This document shows, one piece after another, positions 11,871 to 25,044 of a stretch of 64,000 bases of DNA (positions are counted from its first letter, which is position 1; each line of letters begins with the position of its first letter). The translations under genes were made by a program, and so were the position numbers. The DNA comes from Pholis gunnellus (taxonomy: Eukaryota > Chordata > Actinopteri > Perciformes > Pholidae): assembly GCA_910591455.2 (NCBI GenBank), contig OU342808.1, forward strand, positions 7,649,404 through 7,713,403. Reading direction: 5' to 3'. The notes below the pieces were generated by a model that worked only from the letters and a program-made list of their open reading frames with translations, was not told the origin of the DNA and did not search any database.

Positions 11871-14800
11871 GCCACATTCGCACTTTATAATAATATGGTT
11901 TTTGGATAAAATAAATCACAGCAAGATCACACGCACCCGCCGTCAACCCCTTTGGCACAGCATCCACCAATATAAACACATTTCATAGACCTGGCCAGTG
12001 ACTTGAAAACATATATTAACATTTTCCTCTATATTTCAAGCTTGTCAAATGAAGACGGGACATGCTGGGACATGCCGCTGGTAAAACATTTTGACTGATG
12101 ATTACCGACCGGAGTGGAGCATTTAAAGCTAGAGCAAGTGGGAGGGAGAGCGGGAAAGAGAGAGTGAGAAGAGCTAAATGTGGAAAACATGAGGATGCTG
12201 GCAGGAAGGCAGGCCGGCGAGCAGTGGGAGATCAACAAAGGGATGGTTTGACATGGCTCTGTCAAACCAGTGTAATTACTAAACACCCCAAATTACATAC
12301 CCTCATTTAGTTGTACCCTATAATTTACCACTATCCGCATAGCGCTCTTTTTTACTCCTACTCTCTGTCCTGCTCATTCCTGCTCTCTCTTTCCTCCCTT
12401 TTTTTCCCCCTTCTCTGCTTTGTCTCTCATTTTTTCTCAATTACGTCTTTTCCGTTTCCCCACCTGCAATTCTCCTGAGGTCTCCAGTGTTATGTTGCAT
12501 CCCTGTAAAGGGTCCCGGTGTTATAACAATTTAATTTCCAAGTGGCCTACACAGTGTTTGTTTTTTATCTCGGAAAAGGTAACACATCTACACACGTGTA
12601 GAAACAACGACCAGGGCGGAGGCCTTGAATAGCAACCAACCATCATTTGTCCATCCTAAATAGACTTGAGAGGTGATTTTTTTTCCCCACTACATGTTCA
12701 ATTCAAACTCACTGGGGGTGTGAGGCCTTGTTGTGAGAACATTTATTTGCATTAGTCTCATGACAGCGAGCGAAACGTCCTTTCCATAAGCTCAGCCTCT
12801 CGCATTTCCACGGGCAAAATGGAGAAAGCCATATGTTTAGAAGTCAGGAGCTAGACTCTGGGTTAGGTTGCCCACTGTGTACATCTGTGGGCTCCTTTCG
12901 TGTGTAACCCCAAGTGTGTGTTTGCACACGCTTGCATATTTTTAAGTGTCTTGATGTGCATATGCTGAGTATTAATCCCCCGTGATTGTCCTGTTCTGAT
13001 TACAGCCTCGCTAGTTTGCTTGGATTGGCACCAAACGTGGCGTAGGCAGACACCAGACAAGTAGCAAAGCCCCCTGCCACAGACTAAATAACAGGCTAAA
13101 ATGTCTATATCCAGTGTCCCTCTGTCTCACCCACTACACACTCGTAGGGTTTCCTGTTTGTCTTTCAGTGTGTACCTTTTCAGTCGAGCTCAAACCGCCC
13201 TCCATGTCGCCTCGCCATCTGAAATGCCTCCGTTCTGTTTGGGCGAGCACGAAGCACTTTGGAACAAGTCGTGTTCCAACACTTTGTGGCTGTTTGCACG
13301 ACTGGAGACCTTGCGGACAGATCAGAGTGTCAGGGCTGTCTGTGCCATATCTCTGCTTTGGCAGCACACTGATGATGTCATAAACCTGCTCCAGCCCCTC
13401 TAGATCATGGCTGACATTTTCACGGTTGACGGGCCTTCGAATGGGCCGAGTACCTCACATCAAGGAAGGGATTCCATTATCTCGTAACTCATAACTCTCA
13501 CACACACAAACACGCACACCTACACACACACATACACACACTTACTGGCACTTATTCCCAAAAGGTAGACTTGAGCTAGAGGACACCCGCCCATTGGACG
13601 CCCATTGTGCATGTCTGAGGCGGTGTGTATCATTCCCAATGAGGACGTTTGGGGTTTTCAGGGTCGAGGAGTGTGTGCTCAGTGGGTCTCCGCGGTGATA
13701 ATCGCTAGGCGCGGCCTCTGATTTATCGTCCCATCAACGGCCACGGAAACCATCAGCGGAGCGATGCAGATGAGCGGAGGGGTAACGAGATGAAAAACGA
13801 CAAGAGCAACGGAGAAGTGAAAGAGAAGGGGCTGTGATCAATAAGAGAGAGTGGTGTCCATTTGGGTAATGGACAGAGGATCATAAGTGGACAGGGTCAG
13901 ACGCAGCTTCATTAACCACTCCATCCCGATCGCCGTCTTGTGGCCGTGTGCATCTGCCTAGCGCGCTGGCAGGTGTATGCATGAGTGAGTGTGCATCTTA
14001 GAACCAGTGTGTGTGTGTGTGTGTGTGTGGCTATATACACTGGTATATAGACAGGTTGCGAGTCAGCTCCATTATCTCGCTCATCAGCTCTTTTTTCTCT
14101 CATCTGGCCCATGTTAAGTGAATTAGAACTGACAGAGAAGAGGCTGATCAGACAGCCAGTGTGAGAAGCTGACACGTCTTTAAAGAGGGCATTAAGGTGG
14201 CGCTCATCACGTCCACGCAATAACAACGACGCTCCTGGCCCACACGTCGGATTTGATTTCTTCGCTTCAACCTTCACAACTTCATCATAACCTCCTCCCA
14301 GAATTTGTCCTTGTTCTTGTGGCTTGCTCAGGTGCACAGCAGCGTTTGCATGCGTTTTCAAGATGCAGGTTAAGTTTCCAAAGTCACCTCCTAGAAGCCC
14401 ATCTCTCTGCAGCGTTCACTATCTGATCCCACCTTTTGCAGCGATGCTTTGAAGTGTATTTGCATTGTGGACTGGCTGCCAGGTGCTCTCTTTACCCCCA
14501 CTCTCTCTCTTTATTCTGTCTCGCTCTTTGTTCCCTTCTGCTTCTTTTTTTCTAAATCTTTCTCCTTGTATCTCTGACTCTCCTTACCGTTTCTCTGTCT
14601 CCCTATTTGTCTTCTGACCCTTTTCTTCATTTTTTTTCTCAATTTCTCTATTCACACTCTTCTTTCTTCCCTTTTTTTGCCTCTAAGCCGAAAATGGACT
14701 TAAATGGATGAGGTCATGGAAAGCTGTCAACACTGTGATCATATGGCTGCTACCGGCTCTGCTAACAGCTGAGGATGCGCTTTCAATGGCAGCTCTGTGT

Positions 14801-15103
14801 TTTGTAATCTCAGGAAGAAAATTAGAGAGATTCATTTGATGGAAAAGAGGACAGACTGAAACTAGCTGTTTTGTATCAGGAATATAAATATTAGAATATA
14901 AACTGACTAAAAATGTGAACTGAACTGTTCTCAGGGAAAACTCCCTTTTAATGCTGCTCTCAGATAGCGTGTGTGTCTGGTTATGTGTGTGGTCACAGTT
15001 AGTCTGACTGGGGTGGCGTACCTTTTCAACACATGCTGAGACATCAGAGAGAGAGAGAGAGAGCCTGTGAGAAGGTGTTGATTTAATCCCACAAACCCCA
15101 AAT

Positions 15104-15112
15104 ACACACACA

Positions 15113-15169
<57 letters not shown>
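15104..15169. repeat. (AC)n microsatellite
   Basis: About 66 bp of AC repeats with one CTC interruption near the left end. A GA run lies just before it near 15047-15063. Confidence 0.95.
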
Positions 15170-15173
<4 letters not shown>

Positions 15174-15489
15174 AGACATACACAACCTTTATCTGAGGGA
15201 TTTCCCTCTCAGCCCAGTAGGAACGTAATTACTGACTCAGATAGGATCTCACTCGTCTCACATACACCATGCAGGTAAGATGTGAACATAGTGTGGAGCT
15301 CCCTTTCTATGTGTTTATATATGTATGTATACCTGTTTCCTATTTTCATATAACCACATTTTTTTGTTGATTGCCAACTTTTTGTATGTTGAAATCAACA
15401 AATGGTGGATTTATTAGAGGAGGCCCAAAGCCCCCAATAGTGTTTCTTTCTTCCGTTAACACCAATACTCAAGTCATGCACACTAGTCA

Positions 15490-15493
<4 letters not shown>

Positions 15494-15528
<35 letters not shown>
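15494..15528. repeat. (AT)n microsatellite
   Basis: Uninterrupted AT repeats over 35 bp, self-complementary and able to form a cruciform. Confidence 0.95.
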
Positions 15529-15533
<5 letters not shown>

Positions 15534-16571
15534 GAAACAATTGAGCTTGGCAATTTAAATCAGCCATTCCTCTGAATCTCTCAGCTCTTCATTCATCCCT
15601 GTGGTTCTTACACTGCAGTTGTTGCTGATATGCAGAGTACTGCCTTTGCCACCCGAGCCTCCTCTCGCCCATTTCCTAATGAAACACTATACTTGCCATG
15701 GCAAGGCTTGTCTCTGGAAGTTATGTAATCCATATGTCAATAATAAGTGTTTGCTATGTTGTCTTCTCTTGCCCCTGGGCGGTGAGTTAAATCTTTAGCA
15801 TGCTGCCGGATTACTGCAGCCAGGGCTTGAGACAGCAGAGCCTGTGTTGTCAAGTTTAACCATATAAGGCGGATTTGAATGGCAACTGGCGTAAAGCCTT
15901 GTTAATACCTTTGCGAAGCACCGCGGGGCGGCCCTCCACAGATGGCGCGCAAGCTACGAGCGTGGACAAAGGATGTTTATGTTCAACGCTTTGTTCGTGG
16001 CGGCATTCTCCGATACAACACAAGGCATCGAAGCAGAACGTTCTGTGAAGAAGCAAGCAAAACGGCAAATATGCAACTCCTCAATGGCCAGGAGGATTTG
16101 TAAGTAAACGTAAACTTATGGCTCATATCAAATATTCATAGACTTTTATACAATACCTGTAAAGAAAGGCGTTTACTCAAATGTAGATTTGTAAGATCTC
16201 CTGTTTTTAAAGCATTTAAAAACAAATTGTCCGTCTTTAAAACCCAGAGACGTATCAATAGTGAAAATAAATCAATTATTCTCACGGTTTGGCAGCAAGT
16301 TGTTGGTTTGTTAGCACCTCCGCGTGAGCATGGAAAACAAACAAGCTAGCCTTTTCTAATGATGCTTTTTCCACACAACATTTGGCTAGTCCCAGTAAGA
16401 TGCTAAAACTCTTTGTGTCACCCCCAGGTTCACGTAGAGCTGCCCCCGGGCTACTGTTGTTTAAACAGGGACAGCGTAGGCTAATGGCTAACAGCATGTG
16501 CGTGTTGCGGATGAGGTGCATCTGCTCTTTAATGTCCCCCCCCTGTCTTCTAATCACTCCACGCACACACG

Positions 16572-16575
<4 letters not shown>

Positions 16576-16659
<84 letters not shown>
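16576..16659. repeat. (CA)42 microsatellite
   Basis: Uninterrupted CA repeats over 84 bp, the longest pure dinucleotide tract in the window. Confidence 0.95.
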
Positions 16660-16661
<2 letters not shown>

Positions 16662-17045
16662 CAGTCACTCTGATCTAGCTGGTTATAAATGGCTGGGTGT
16701 GTTGTGCCTGCAAGCTGTCATTAGGAAGCCATTAGGAGCATGCAGGGGAAGGACAGAACTAAGGAGGAAACATGCGACTGAGATCGTCTTGGATCAGCCG
16801 CACCATGTCCTCCTCTTCTTCCTCTCACCCTGTAGCAGACTAGAGGTGCTTGGCTAATGGCTACCACACCTCCCTCCGACTGCCCCGGGCCCCCGGTGCT
16901 GCTGTCAGACAGAAAAATATACAAGGAGGACAGGCTGTTGGTGACTGGAGGGGAGGAGGGGAGGAGGGGAGTGGAGACGGATGAGGATAGAAATCTGGCA
17001 GAGCAAAGGGATACTGGTATTGGAAATTAGAGAGAAAGAGAGGGG

Positions 17046-17046
<1 letters not shown>

Positions 17047-17076
<30 letters not shown>
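17047..17076. repeat. Poly-G run, 30 bp
   Basis: Thirty unbroken guanines within a purine-rich block that also has GGAGGGGAGG repeats just upstream (16948-16972). Confidence 0.95.
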
Positions 17077-19240
17077 CGACAGGTAAAAAGAACAAGAAAG
17101 GGGAGTAAGGATAGAAAATGAGAAAGACAGAGGAATTACACGGGCCCTTTTGATTTCACAAGTGGTCCCTTGTGTGACACAAAGCAGGAGATGGGAGGAG
17201 AGGAGCGAAAAATCAATAGTCTGACTTTCTTGTCCTCTTCAAGTTTCTCCTCATTCCTCTGCAACATATACAGTAGAAACCATCTCAGAGCCGTCTCTCC
17301 CTTTTACTGGCTCTTCTTCTCTCTCAGTTTATCTGGCCCTCTCTATCTTTCTCTTAGTTTGCCAGATAGTGAGAGATTAAGTAATAGGACAATAAACAGA
17401 TACAGTGAATCAGAGCAAGAGGTAGAAAACAGGGAGCGAGAGAGAGAGAGAAGTAAATACAAGCTTGTGAATAGCTGCTTGAAGCGTGGACACAGGGTCT
17501 CCTAGCAACCGGGACTAGCTATGCAGTTCTTCTCTCTTTGTTTGATTTTCTTTAAAAGACTGAAAGGGGAAAATACACTTTGATTAGGAAAAAGGGTACT
17601 GTGGTTTCATTCTCTATGGACCAGCAAAGGGACAACAACGGGGATTTAGTGCGCTTCATAGAAGGCCGGGCTATAGGCTATAGGGGGAATGGGATGAGGG
17701 GAAGTGATGGAGAGGACTGGATGTGGATAGTGTACAGAAAAAGGACTTAACACGGGGGGAGGGAGGAACGGGTGAAAGTGATGAAACGGGTTGGCCCGAA
17801 ACCAGAACCCGAGGACACACCCTGTTATGACAGAGGAGTAGGACCTGTCTTAGGATGATGTGAGGGCTAGGCCAGACGGTAACCCAGAACAGACTTATTG
17901 GAACGAGGAGGCGATGAGGAAGGGTGAGTGTGTGTGGGGGGGGGGGGGGCGGGGATAACGTTGGAAGGGAGGGTGGAAGTGAGAGAGGGTGAGGGATGAG
18001 AGGAAGGCAGGCAGGACGGGAGGCAAGAAGAGGGAAGAAGCACCAGCTCCCCCGTCTCCCATATGCGCCGCACCACTGCTCCAAAACACATTTTGAGTTT
18101 GTCTTCCTATTGATGTGCCAATGTTGACAAAAAACAATGTGTCCCGCAAGGTAAATGAGGATAAATGTCTGTGCGTGCGTGTGTCCACAGTTTTGTTTTA
18201 GTTGCACGCATTTGCATTCGCCCCATAAGCAATGTGTTCATGCAGACGTGTTGGGTTTGGGCTTTTGTTACAATAGCAGTTTCTGCTCTACAAACTGTGA
18301 CTCCGCGAGCTCCGAGGAAAACCATCCGTATATGTGTGTGTAAGCTTATGTGGAATTGCTTGTGTGTGTGTTTAAGTATTCGTCTTATCCAGCATGAGGG
18401 AACGGCGAAGATAAGTGGACGTCCGTTTCCTGGAAGAACAATAGATAATAGGATCAGAACTACACAGTAAACAGCAGTTATTAAAACTCAGAGGACTGTT
18501 TTTAAGAGAATTACAGCGAGTTGGAAATTGCACAGCAAATACAGCTCACTATAAATAACACTTTATACCAACGAGGCCCCAAGTCACTGCTTAACAACAG
18601 CATGTGGTGTGCTGATGGAGACGCAGTTGGCGTGGATCAGAAGTAGACAGGAAGAGAAGGAAGCTGTGTAAAGACGGAGAGATTAGATCATATCTCAAAA
18701 TTGACTTGGTGGTGCCACCCTTGATTTAAGATAATTAACACCCCTACCTACAGACAGATAGAGAGGCAAACTTGGCAGATGGATCCGAGGGAGCAGAAAG
18801 CAAGACAGTCGCTGGTGCGTGTGCCTGCGAAGGTACACCTACATATAAATGTGTGTGTGGATTTGTTTGATTGAGAGCCACTTGTCAAAGGTGAGAAGAT
18901 TGCGATTACAAACGACAGCGGCACCGCCTGTTTGTCAGTTGTAGAAGAAGACAAGACGTATCAGAAGGATGTTTATTAGTGATAGTCCTGCACAGTGTGT
19001 GTGGTATAGGAGGAGAAATTCCCAGTGGTGTCTGAAGATCTTTGTTCACACATTCTAATCAAGAGTAGTACGTCATTTGATCGTAGCTGATTCCAGATCA
19101 GTGTAGCTAGACAGATACTTTGCGAACTCTCTTCAACGAATAAAACACTGTATAGTCAACGTGCGGCCATCATTGCCCGGTCCTGTGTTGACTCCACGTA
19201 GATAATTCACACGTGTGTTAGAGTGACAATATGCTGTTGT

Positions 19241-19248
19241 GTTTGGTG
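19241..19248. repeat. Left 8-bp target-site duplication of the hAT element
   Basis: GTTTGGTG directly precedes the terminal TAGGGCTGCAAC and is repeated exactly after the other end at 19942-19949. Confidence 0.9.
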
Positions 19249-19941
19249 TAGGGCTGCAACTAACGATTATTTTAATAATCGATTAATCTGTCGATTATTT
19301 GTTCGATTAATCGATGAATCGGATACAAAAAACAAAAAAGCATTAATTTCCAACCCTGAACTGACAGTGCACATTCACAGAGCAACACATCTTCACAAAG
19401 TGCACAAACAGGTTGAACATCCCTGAGCTGTTAAAGTAATTATTTAAAAAATAAGTGGACTAATATCAGGAGTGGGGTTCAGCGGGTTTACCCACGCCTC
19501 TCAGTGAAGGGTAGACACGCGCTGATCCATCAGTGAACGGCTTTTTCAGACCGATAAGCCACGCCCCCTCTCCGGCGCGATGCACGCGAATGAACACAAA
19601 TAGTCCCCGGAGATACCGGCCGCGTTCATCGCGTTCGTCAAGTTTGGTGTTCACACACCTGTGTGAATAGGTCCCTGGCGATCGCGACCAAACGCGAGGT
19701 CCCCGGCGGCGGTGGCGCGAATGACGCGAAAATAATACAAATCAACTTCCGGTGTTGTCATGGCAACGTTTAAACGCCGGTCAGCGTCAGCTACAGAACC
19801 GGAGTCCTGTTCCGTTATTCACTCAAACATCTCCGCCACTTATTGAGTGGCGTAATAATCGCCGACACAACGAATCGATAATGAAATTCGTTGCCAACTC
19901 TTTTAATAATCGATTTTTATCGATTCGTTGTTGCAGCCCTA
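19249..19941 (+). mobile_element. Non-autonomous hAT-type DNA transposon, 693 bp
   Basis: The left end is TAGGGCTGCAAC and the right end is its exact complement GTTGCAGCCCTA. Both sides are followed inward by clusters of ATCGATTAAT-like palindromic motifs. The element is flanked by identical 8-bp copies of GTTTGGTG (19241-19248 and 19942-19949), the target-site duplication length of hAT transposases. The interior has no transposase reading frame. Its right half (about 19560-19860) is unusually CpG-rich for the region. The perfect terminal repeats and duplications argue for a fairly recent insertion, mobilised by a transposase encoded elsewhere. Confidence 0.92.
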
Positions 19942-19949
19942 GTTTGGTG
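19942..19949. repeat. Right 8-bp target-site duplication of the hAT element
   Basis: GTTTGGTG directly follows the terminal GCAGCCCTA and matches the left copy at all eight bases. Confidence 0.9.
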
Positions 19950-20645
19950 CTTTTTGGGGTGGTTAGAGCCAGCCAAAGAAACACACACACACACACATAA
20001 AAAGCAAAGAAAGAGGATGAGGGCAGGGTGCATTCCTGTGTAATAGCCGGCCTGCCTGCCAGCCCTTGTTCTTGTTTACTGTAAACACCCTCATGCCAAT
20101 CACTCTATCCCTCTTTCGCTCCCACTGCTCCAACTCCAAGCCAGCGTGTTGCCCCGGGCAAGTTTCAGACTTTGTGTTGAAGCTTGCGCTCACATGCAGG
20201 CGGTGTTCGTCGACGCACTTTAGAGGCAGCTCTCGGTTGCATTACGACATACAACACAATGTGTTGTAACACGTGGACAACTTTTTTAGTTTCGGGCAAC
20301 AACCTATTCCGTGAGCGCACGTCATGATGGGATGCCTTCGCAGGAACAATGAAGGACCTGTGATCGGCAGATACGTGATACCGATACATGCCGCAATCCT
20401 CGCCCGCAGTAAGTCACCTAATCAGTGGCCCTGAGGACATAACCGTTCATTTACCTGTTGTGTCGATGTAGCGAAGTTTCTGCCCGTCTCCCAGCTGGCC
20501 TGCCGGTGACGCACTGTTTGGATGTTTTTAAGGTGTTGGTGTGCATGTCTTGGAAGTGTGAGACAGTTTCCTGACAGGCAAAACCGCAAGCGAGCCGGAG
20601 GGCATTACCAAAGAAGTGTGTGTGTGTGTGTGTAGATGTGTGTTT

Positions 20646-20664
20646 GGGGGGGGGGGGGGGGGGG
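20646..20664. repeat. Poly-G run, 19 bp
   Basis: Unbroken guanines directly after a short TG microsatellite (20616-20633). Confidence 0.95.
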
Positions 20665-23236
20665 AGGATGGAGTGAGACAGAAAGTGATGGAGTGAGACA
20701 GATTTATCCACCAGGCGCGCAGCTCTTTCGGGCACCAGCAACGGTTGATCCAGCATGATGATGACGACCTGTGATGGATCAACACCGAGGCCCAGGAGCC
20801 GCTCGGGGGGGCTGTGAAGTCCAGACGCAGAGCCAAGATGGAGAGAGGACGCGTGGGGCATTTGTTTATTTATTTCCCCCCATATGCTGTATCCTCTGCA
20901 GTGCTACAGTGAGTCAGCTCAATGAGGCATAAGGTGAATGCTCCATCAACTCGGCGAGGAGGGGCGGGCATTTCTGCCTCAGGAGCAGCTTACTCAAACT
21001 TCCAGCATAGAAAGTGGTCCTTCTTAAGGTTTTGGATGGGAACAAAGCTTTTATTTTGGCATTTCACTTTAGGCCAGTGGACTCGTGCAGTTCTTTTTAC
21101 CCGCTGTCCAGTGCTCTCTCCGCGATGCAGAGGCCAAGATTAGATGGAGATGAAAAGCAAAGCGAACTTCTGAGTCCATGCGCGTTTTTCTTTGAGGCCG
21201 CCTGTGTGACAATGTGTTGGTCTCACACCGACGCGTTCACACATTACTTATAATCTCTCGCGGCAGGCTGTGCATGGCCCCGAAAGAGAGAAAGAGAGAG
21301 AGTCCTCTAATGCCCACAACTTGAGAAAGTGCAACGACGCCATCTCATTAACAAATGTCCTTCTTTGTGTTTGTTTACACCATATGGAGAGTTTGGAGCC
21401 AGAAGGGCGAAAGAAGGTTTTGACTCATTTTTACATCCCAAATAGTTTTGACCTTCTCATTGAAATTTAATGTGAAATTTGATCTCTTATTAGTGCTGGT
21501 AGGTTCACTGGTTCACATTAGTATGTACAGCAAAGGCCAGGGGAAGGATTGCAAAGGGAGAAAGGATCAGACACACACACACACACACACACATGCTCAC
21601 ACCTGGAAGCTATACCCATTATAGGTATTTACCTAAGCACCATGCTCAAGGACAAACCATCTTTGTGCAGATTTTCGTAGTTAGATATTTTGCATTAATT
21701 TGTTTGTTACTCAAATGTCATAAATTAACCATGGCGTTTATCACTTTCAAGGGTCGTACCAGTTATTTAGCATGTTTTAGACAATTATACAAATCATGCA
21801 TGTTTCACGTCAGTGCATTTGATGCGTTTTAGACACATTTTTATTTATAGGCTACACTGGATGCTTCAGTAGGGACTGTTGTGAAAACTTTCTCAGTTGG
21901 AAACTGACATCTAGTTTTCATTTTACCGCTCAACAGCAATCTTCCCAAGACAAGAAACGACCAAATTCTCATTATCCTTTTCACATCAACCATGTATTTC
22001 TTTTTTTTGCATCCTGAATTGATTTTCTGACAGTGCAACTTGCGAACGTGATGCCTTTTGGCAGCTGACTCTTCTGAATCTTGGATGTTGAAGCTTGCTT
22101 CAAGTAAGGGAACGCACCAAACGTATCCAATAACCAATGTGCTTTGCTTATTTAATCAGCTTCGATTTGATTATGAAAAAAAAATAAACTTAGATGCTTC
22201 AACATAAAAATAAAAAAAATGTCGTCCTCACCGTCTGAAAAGAGCTGTCTATCCTTGCCTCTGCTTTAAACACAGGCCTAGAGTTTATTATAATCCTCTA
22301 AGACTACACACATCATTTCAAATCCAGTCAGGATTAACAATTTAACTATCAACTGTGGCAGTTTGTTTCATTTGTTGCCTAGTGCACTATATTATCCACA
22401 CCACCTTAATCCCATCCATCATCCCCCACTGAATTCGAGACAATAATGCTCATCTTCTTTTCTTCAAAAAGATGTCGTTCCCTTTAGAGATATTACATTC
22501 TAGCTATGGATTTAGGCAATCCCCGTTTGGGATGACAAAAAAAAACCCACACAGCGTGTATCGTCGAGGCGAGAGGACTCTGGGTTCTAGAAGCAGCAAA
22601 CTGCCTCTTTACAGACACTTCTGACGTGAGTTGTGGCAAGACAAAATTAATTCCCAATGCCTAAATCAAATCAGTGCGTGTCCAATCACAATCTGATACG
22701 CAAATACACACCAATTTGAAGAGAAAGCCACATGGAGATGAGAATTGGACAATGACAGAGGAGACATGTTGTCACCGCAGACGCAGAAGTGTGATGGGGG
22801 AAACAAGTTACATGTTTACATTCGCGCTCTGCCCCTTTTATCTGCGCGTATACTGGATGAATGTGTGTGTGTGTGTGTGTGTGTGAGTGCATCGGAGAGG
22901 GAGAGAGTGCTTATGAGCGTGAGCGTTTACATATGTGTATCTAATGAACAGTAATTTCATTTAGTGAGCAGTTAGATGGGCGGTGCAATCAGGCATCCCA
23001 TTTCAAAACTCTGTCCCCCCCTAGTCACACACACTCACACACACACACACACACACACATATACAGAGTGACTCCGTGACTCCAAACGCATACAGAATAA
23101 ATGTCTCTTGGCTGCTATCTAGCTATCTAATTATTCCTTTTTTCATTAAATGGGTAAATCAGATTCTAATTAGCTAGGCTGTCATTCAGTGGCCGGGGAG
23201 CTAGAGATGGTGAACACGTATTAGACAGCGTTACTC

Positions 23237-23239
<3 letters not shown>

Positions 23240-23283
<44 letters not shown>
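23240..23283. repeat. (GT)22 microsatellite
   Basis: Uninterrupted GT repeats over 44 bp. Confidence 0.95.
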
Positions 23284-23284
<1 letters not shown>

Positions 23285-24518
23285 TGATAGCATATGCTCT
23301 CCCCTCTGTCCCTAGGGCGAGGTAGAGGTCTCTGGTAATTACTTTTGTTGCACCAGGAAAGAATGCCGGTAGAGAGCAGGAAGGGAAGCCAGCAGGAACC
23401 AATCAGGTGTTAGACCTCTCTCTGATTAAAGCTTCGTCAGACGTATCAGTGTGCACGGTTTGGAAGGTAGACACAACAACCCTTAGGATACATGTTGAGT
23501 AATTGAAGTACAATCTCTATTCCAAAAAAGACGATGCACATTTGCATGGCATTCGCAAAGACGACACCGGAAAAAAACACTTTTAAGAATTGTTGCACGT
23601 TCCGGCGTGTGTGAAACGCAAATATGTCTGAATGACCGTCCACCCCAATTTGCCCTGCTTTGTTGTACATGTTTTAATGGTGGGTAAAGGAGCCATCAGA
23701 GGAAATGAAGCGGAGAAGAGGCTTGTGTAACATTAACCGGGGCTCCTCGGACTAATTGGCCCTCAAGAGACGCACTGCTGAAGGAGGACACTTTCTTCTC
23801 CTTCCCGTCCTGCAGAGGGGCCACTGTTGCTGCTCTGGCTCGCAGTGAGAACATGGTTCGCTATAGGCTGTGGTCCTTAAGGGCATGCGTTTTTCGCACA
23901 TGTGGGTGTGATTGCGATGCTAATCGGGGAGAGGGGGGTGTCATGTGTGGCAGCGTTCCCTGTCTGATGGGATGCAGCGCTGCTGTTTGTCCATACCACA
24001 TTTGAATTGGTTGAATTGATGTAAAACACTTCAGAAATGACTGACTTTCAAGATAAGATAAACTTCATCTCATCAGGATTTCCAGCCTGGCGCGACCGAA
24101 CAAGCCTGCCAAAGTTTCCCCATCACCAAACCTGGTGTAGAATGTCAATGTCGCTTCCTAACTGATTCTGATTCTAATCCTAACCCAGGCCCCCCCTCTC
24201 TCTGGGGGACCCGCTAAAGATTAGTTTGGGACGCTTTTGAAATTTGCAGGACCTTTGCGTCAGGCTCCTTGTTTTGTGCCTGCCTGGTGTTTTAAAGTTT
24301 TAATTGCAATGGGGAAATAAAGAGCGAGGACTTGTGCTGTTTTCGATGTGTTCGTATGCGTGTGTCCCATGCGTTCAAACGTGTGTGTGCATCCGTGTGT
24401 GTGTGTGTGTGTGTGACAAGTATTGTAAGTACTGGTGGGAATTTGGATTTGGTTAAAATGAGAACAAAAACATTCCTGCATAATGTTCAGTTCCTAGCAT
24501 CACCACTTAACCCTCTTT

Positions 24519-24520
<2 letters not shown>

Positions 24521-24578
<58 letters not shown>
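24521..24578. repeat. (CA)29 microsatellite
   Basis: Uninterrupted CA repeats over 58 bp. Confidence 0.95.
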
Positions 24579-24579
<1 letters not shown>

Positions 24580-25044
24580 CATCGAATGGGGCAGGAGGTG
24601 GGAGAAAGTTTGCATGGGTTCATGGCCTGCCTTCACAAGTTTCTTGCTTTTTGAGTTTAGCCATTCCTTGCCTGATGGTTCACTCCTAGAAGCAAAGATG
24701 CATGTGACGCAACGTTGTTACAGCACCTCAAAGAGTTCTATGGACACAGGTGGAGTAGATGGTTGGATGTACTTAAGTGTCACACTATGACACCTACTTT
24801 GTCTCCTACCGGCAGTGAATATTTGTTCTTTTCATTAAGACCACAATGATTTACTTTACCGTGACCAGGTTTTAGTTGCCTAAACTGAACCACCCTTTCC
24901 CCACGGACGTGGCACATCAGAAGATACTCAGATGAATCTTTGTTGTGTTAGTCATACGAGTCTTTTTAGAGTCTTTTTATGGGACGCTCATACTTTTTAC
25001 AATAAGGTTCACAGACACTGGCACCTTTCTTTCATCTCAAGCCT

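Larger units (their letters stand above)
5668..19240. other. Non-coding intronic stretch, simple repeats and purine-biased blocks
   Basis: About 13.5 kb without a supportable gene or intact transposon. Strand-asymmetric purine-rich blocks lie at about 10425-10700, 16930-17130 and 17640-18040, with poly-G or poly-C runs in or near them. The stretch at 13680-13810 is GC-mixed, unique sequence with several TGATAA/TTATC-type motifs. Confidence 0.65.
19950..25044. other. Non-coding intronic stretch
   Basis: Microsatellites at 20616, 20646, 21571, 22862, 23037, 23240 and 24521 in otherwise unique sequence. No coding or transposon signal that I can support. Confidence 0.65.

Noticed and set aside
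16498..16857. Open frames of about 100-130 codons across the long CA tract on both strands
   Set aside because: They are poly-(Thr-His) or poly-(Cys-Val) translations of the microsatellite with no domain; the same artefact recurs at every CA/TG tract.
17671..18207. 178-codon minus-strand frame
   Set aside because: It is a serine/proline/leucine-rich translation of a purine-biased strand, with no domain.
20362..20392. GATCGGCAGATACGTGATAC segment resembling the hAT-like copies at 41.7 and 44.4 kb
   Set aside because: The similarity is only about 20-30 bases with no terminus or flanking match, too little to call an element.
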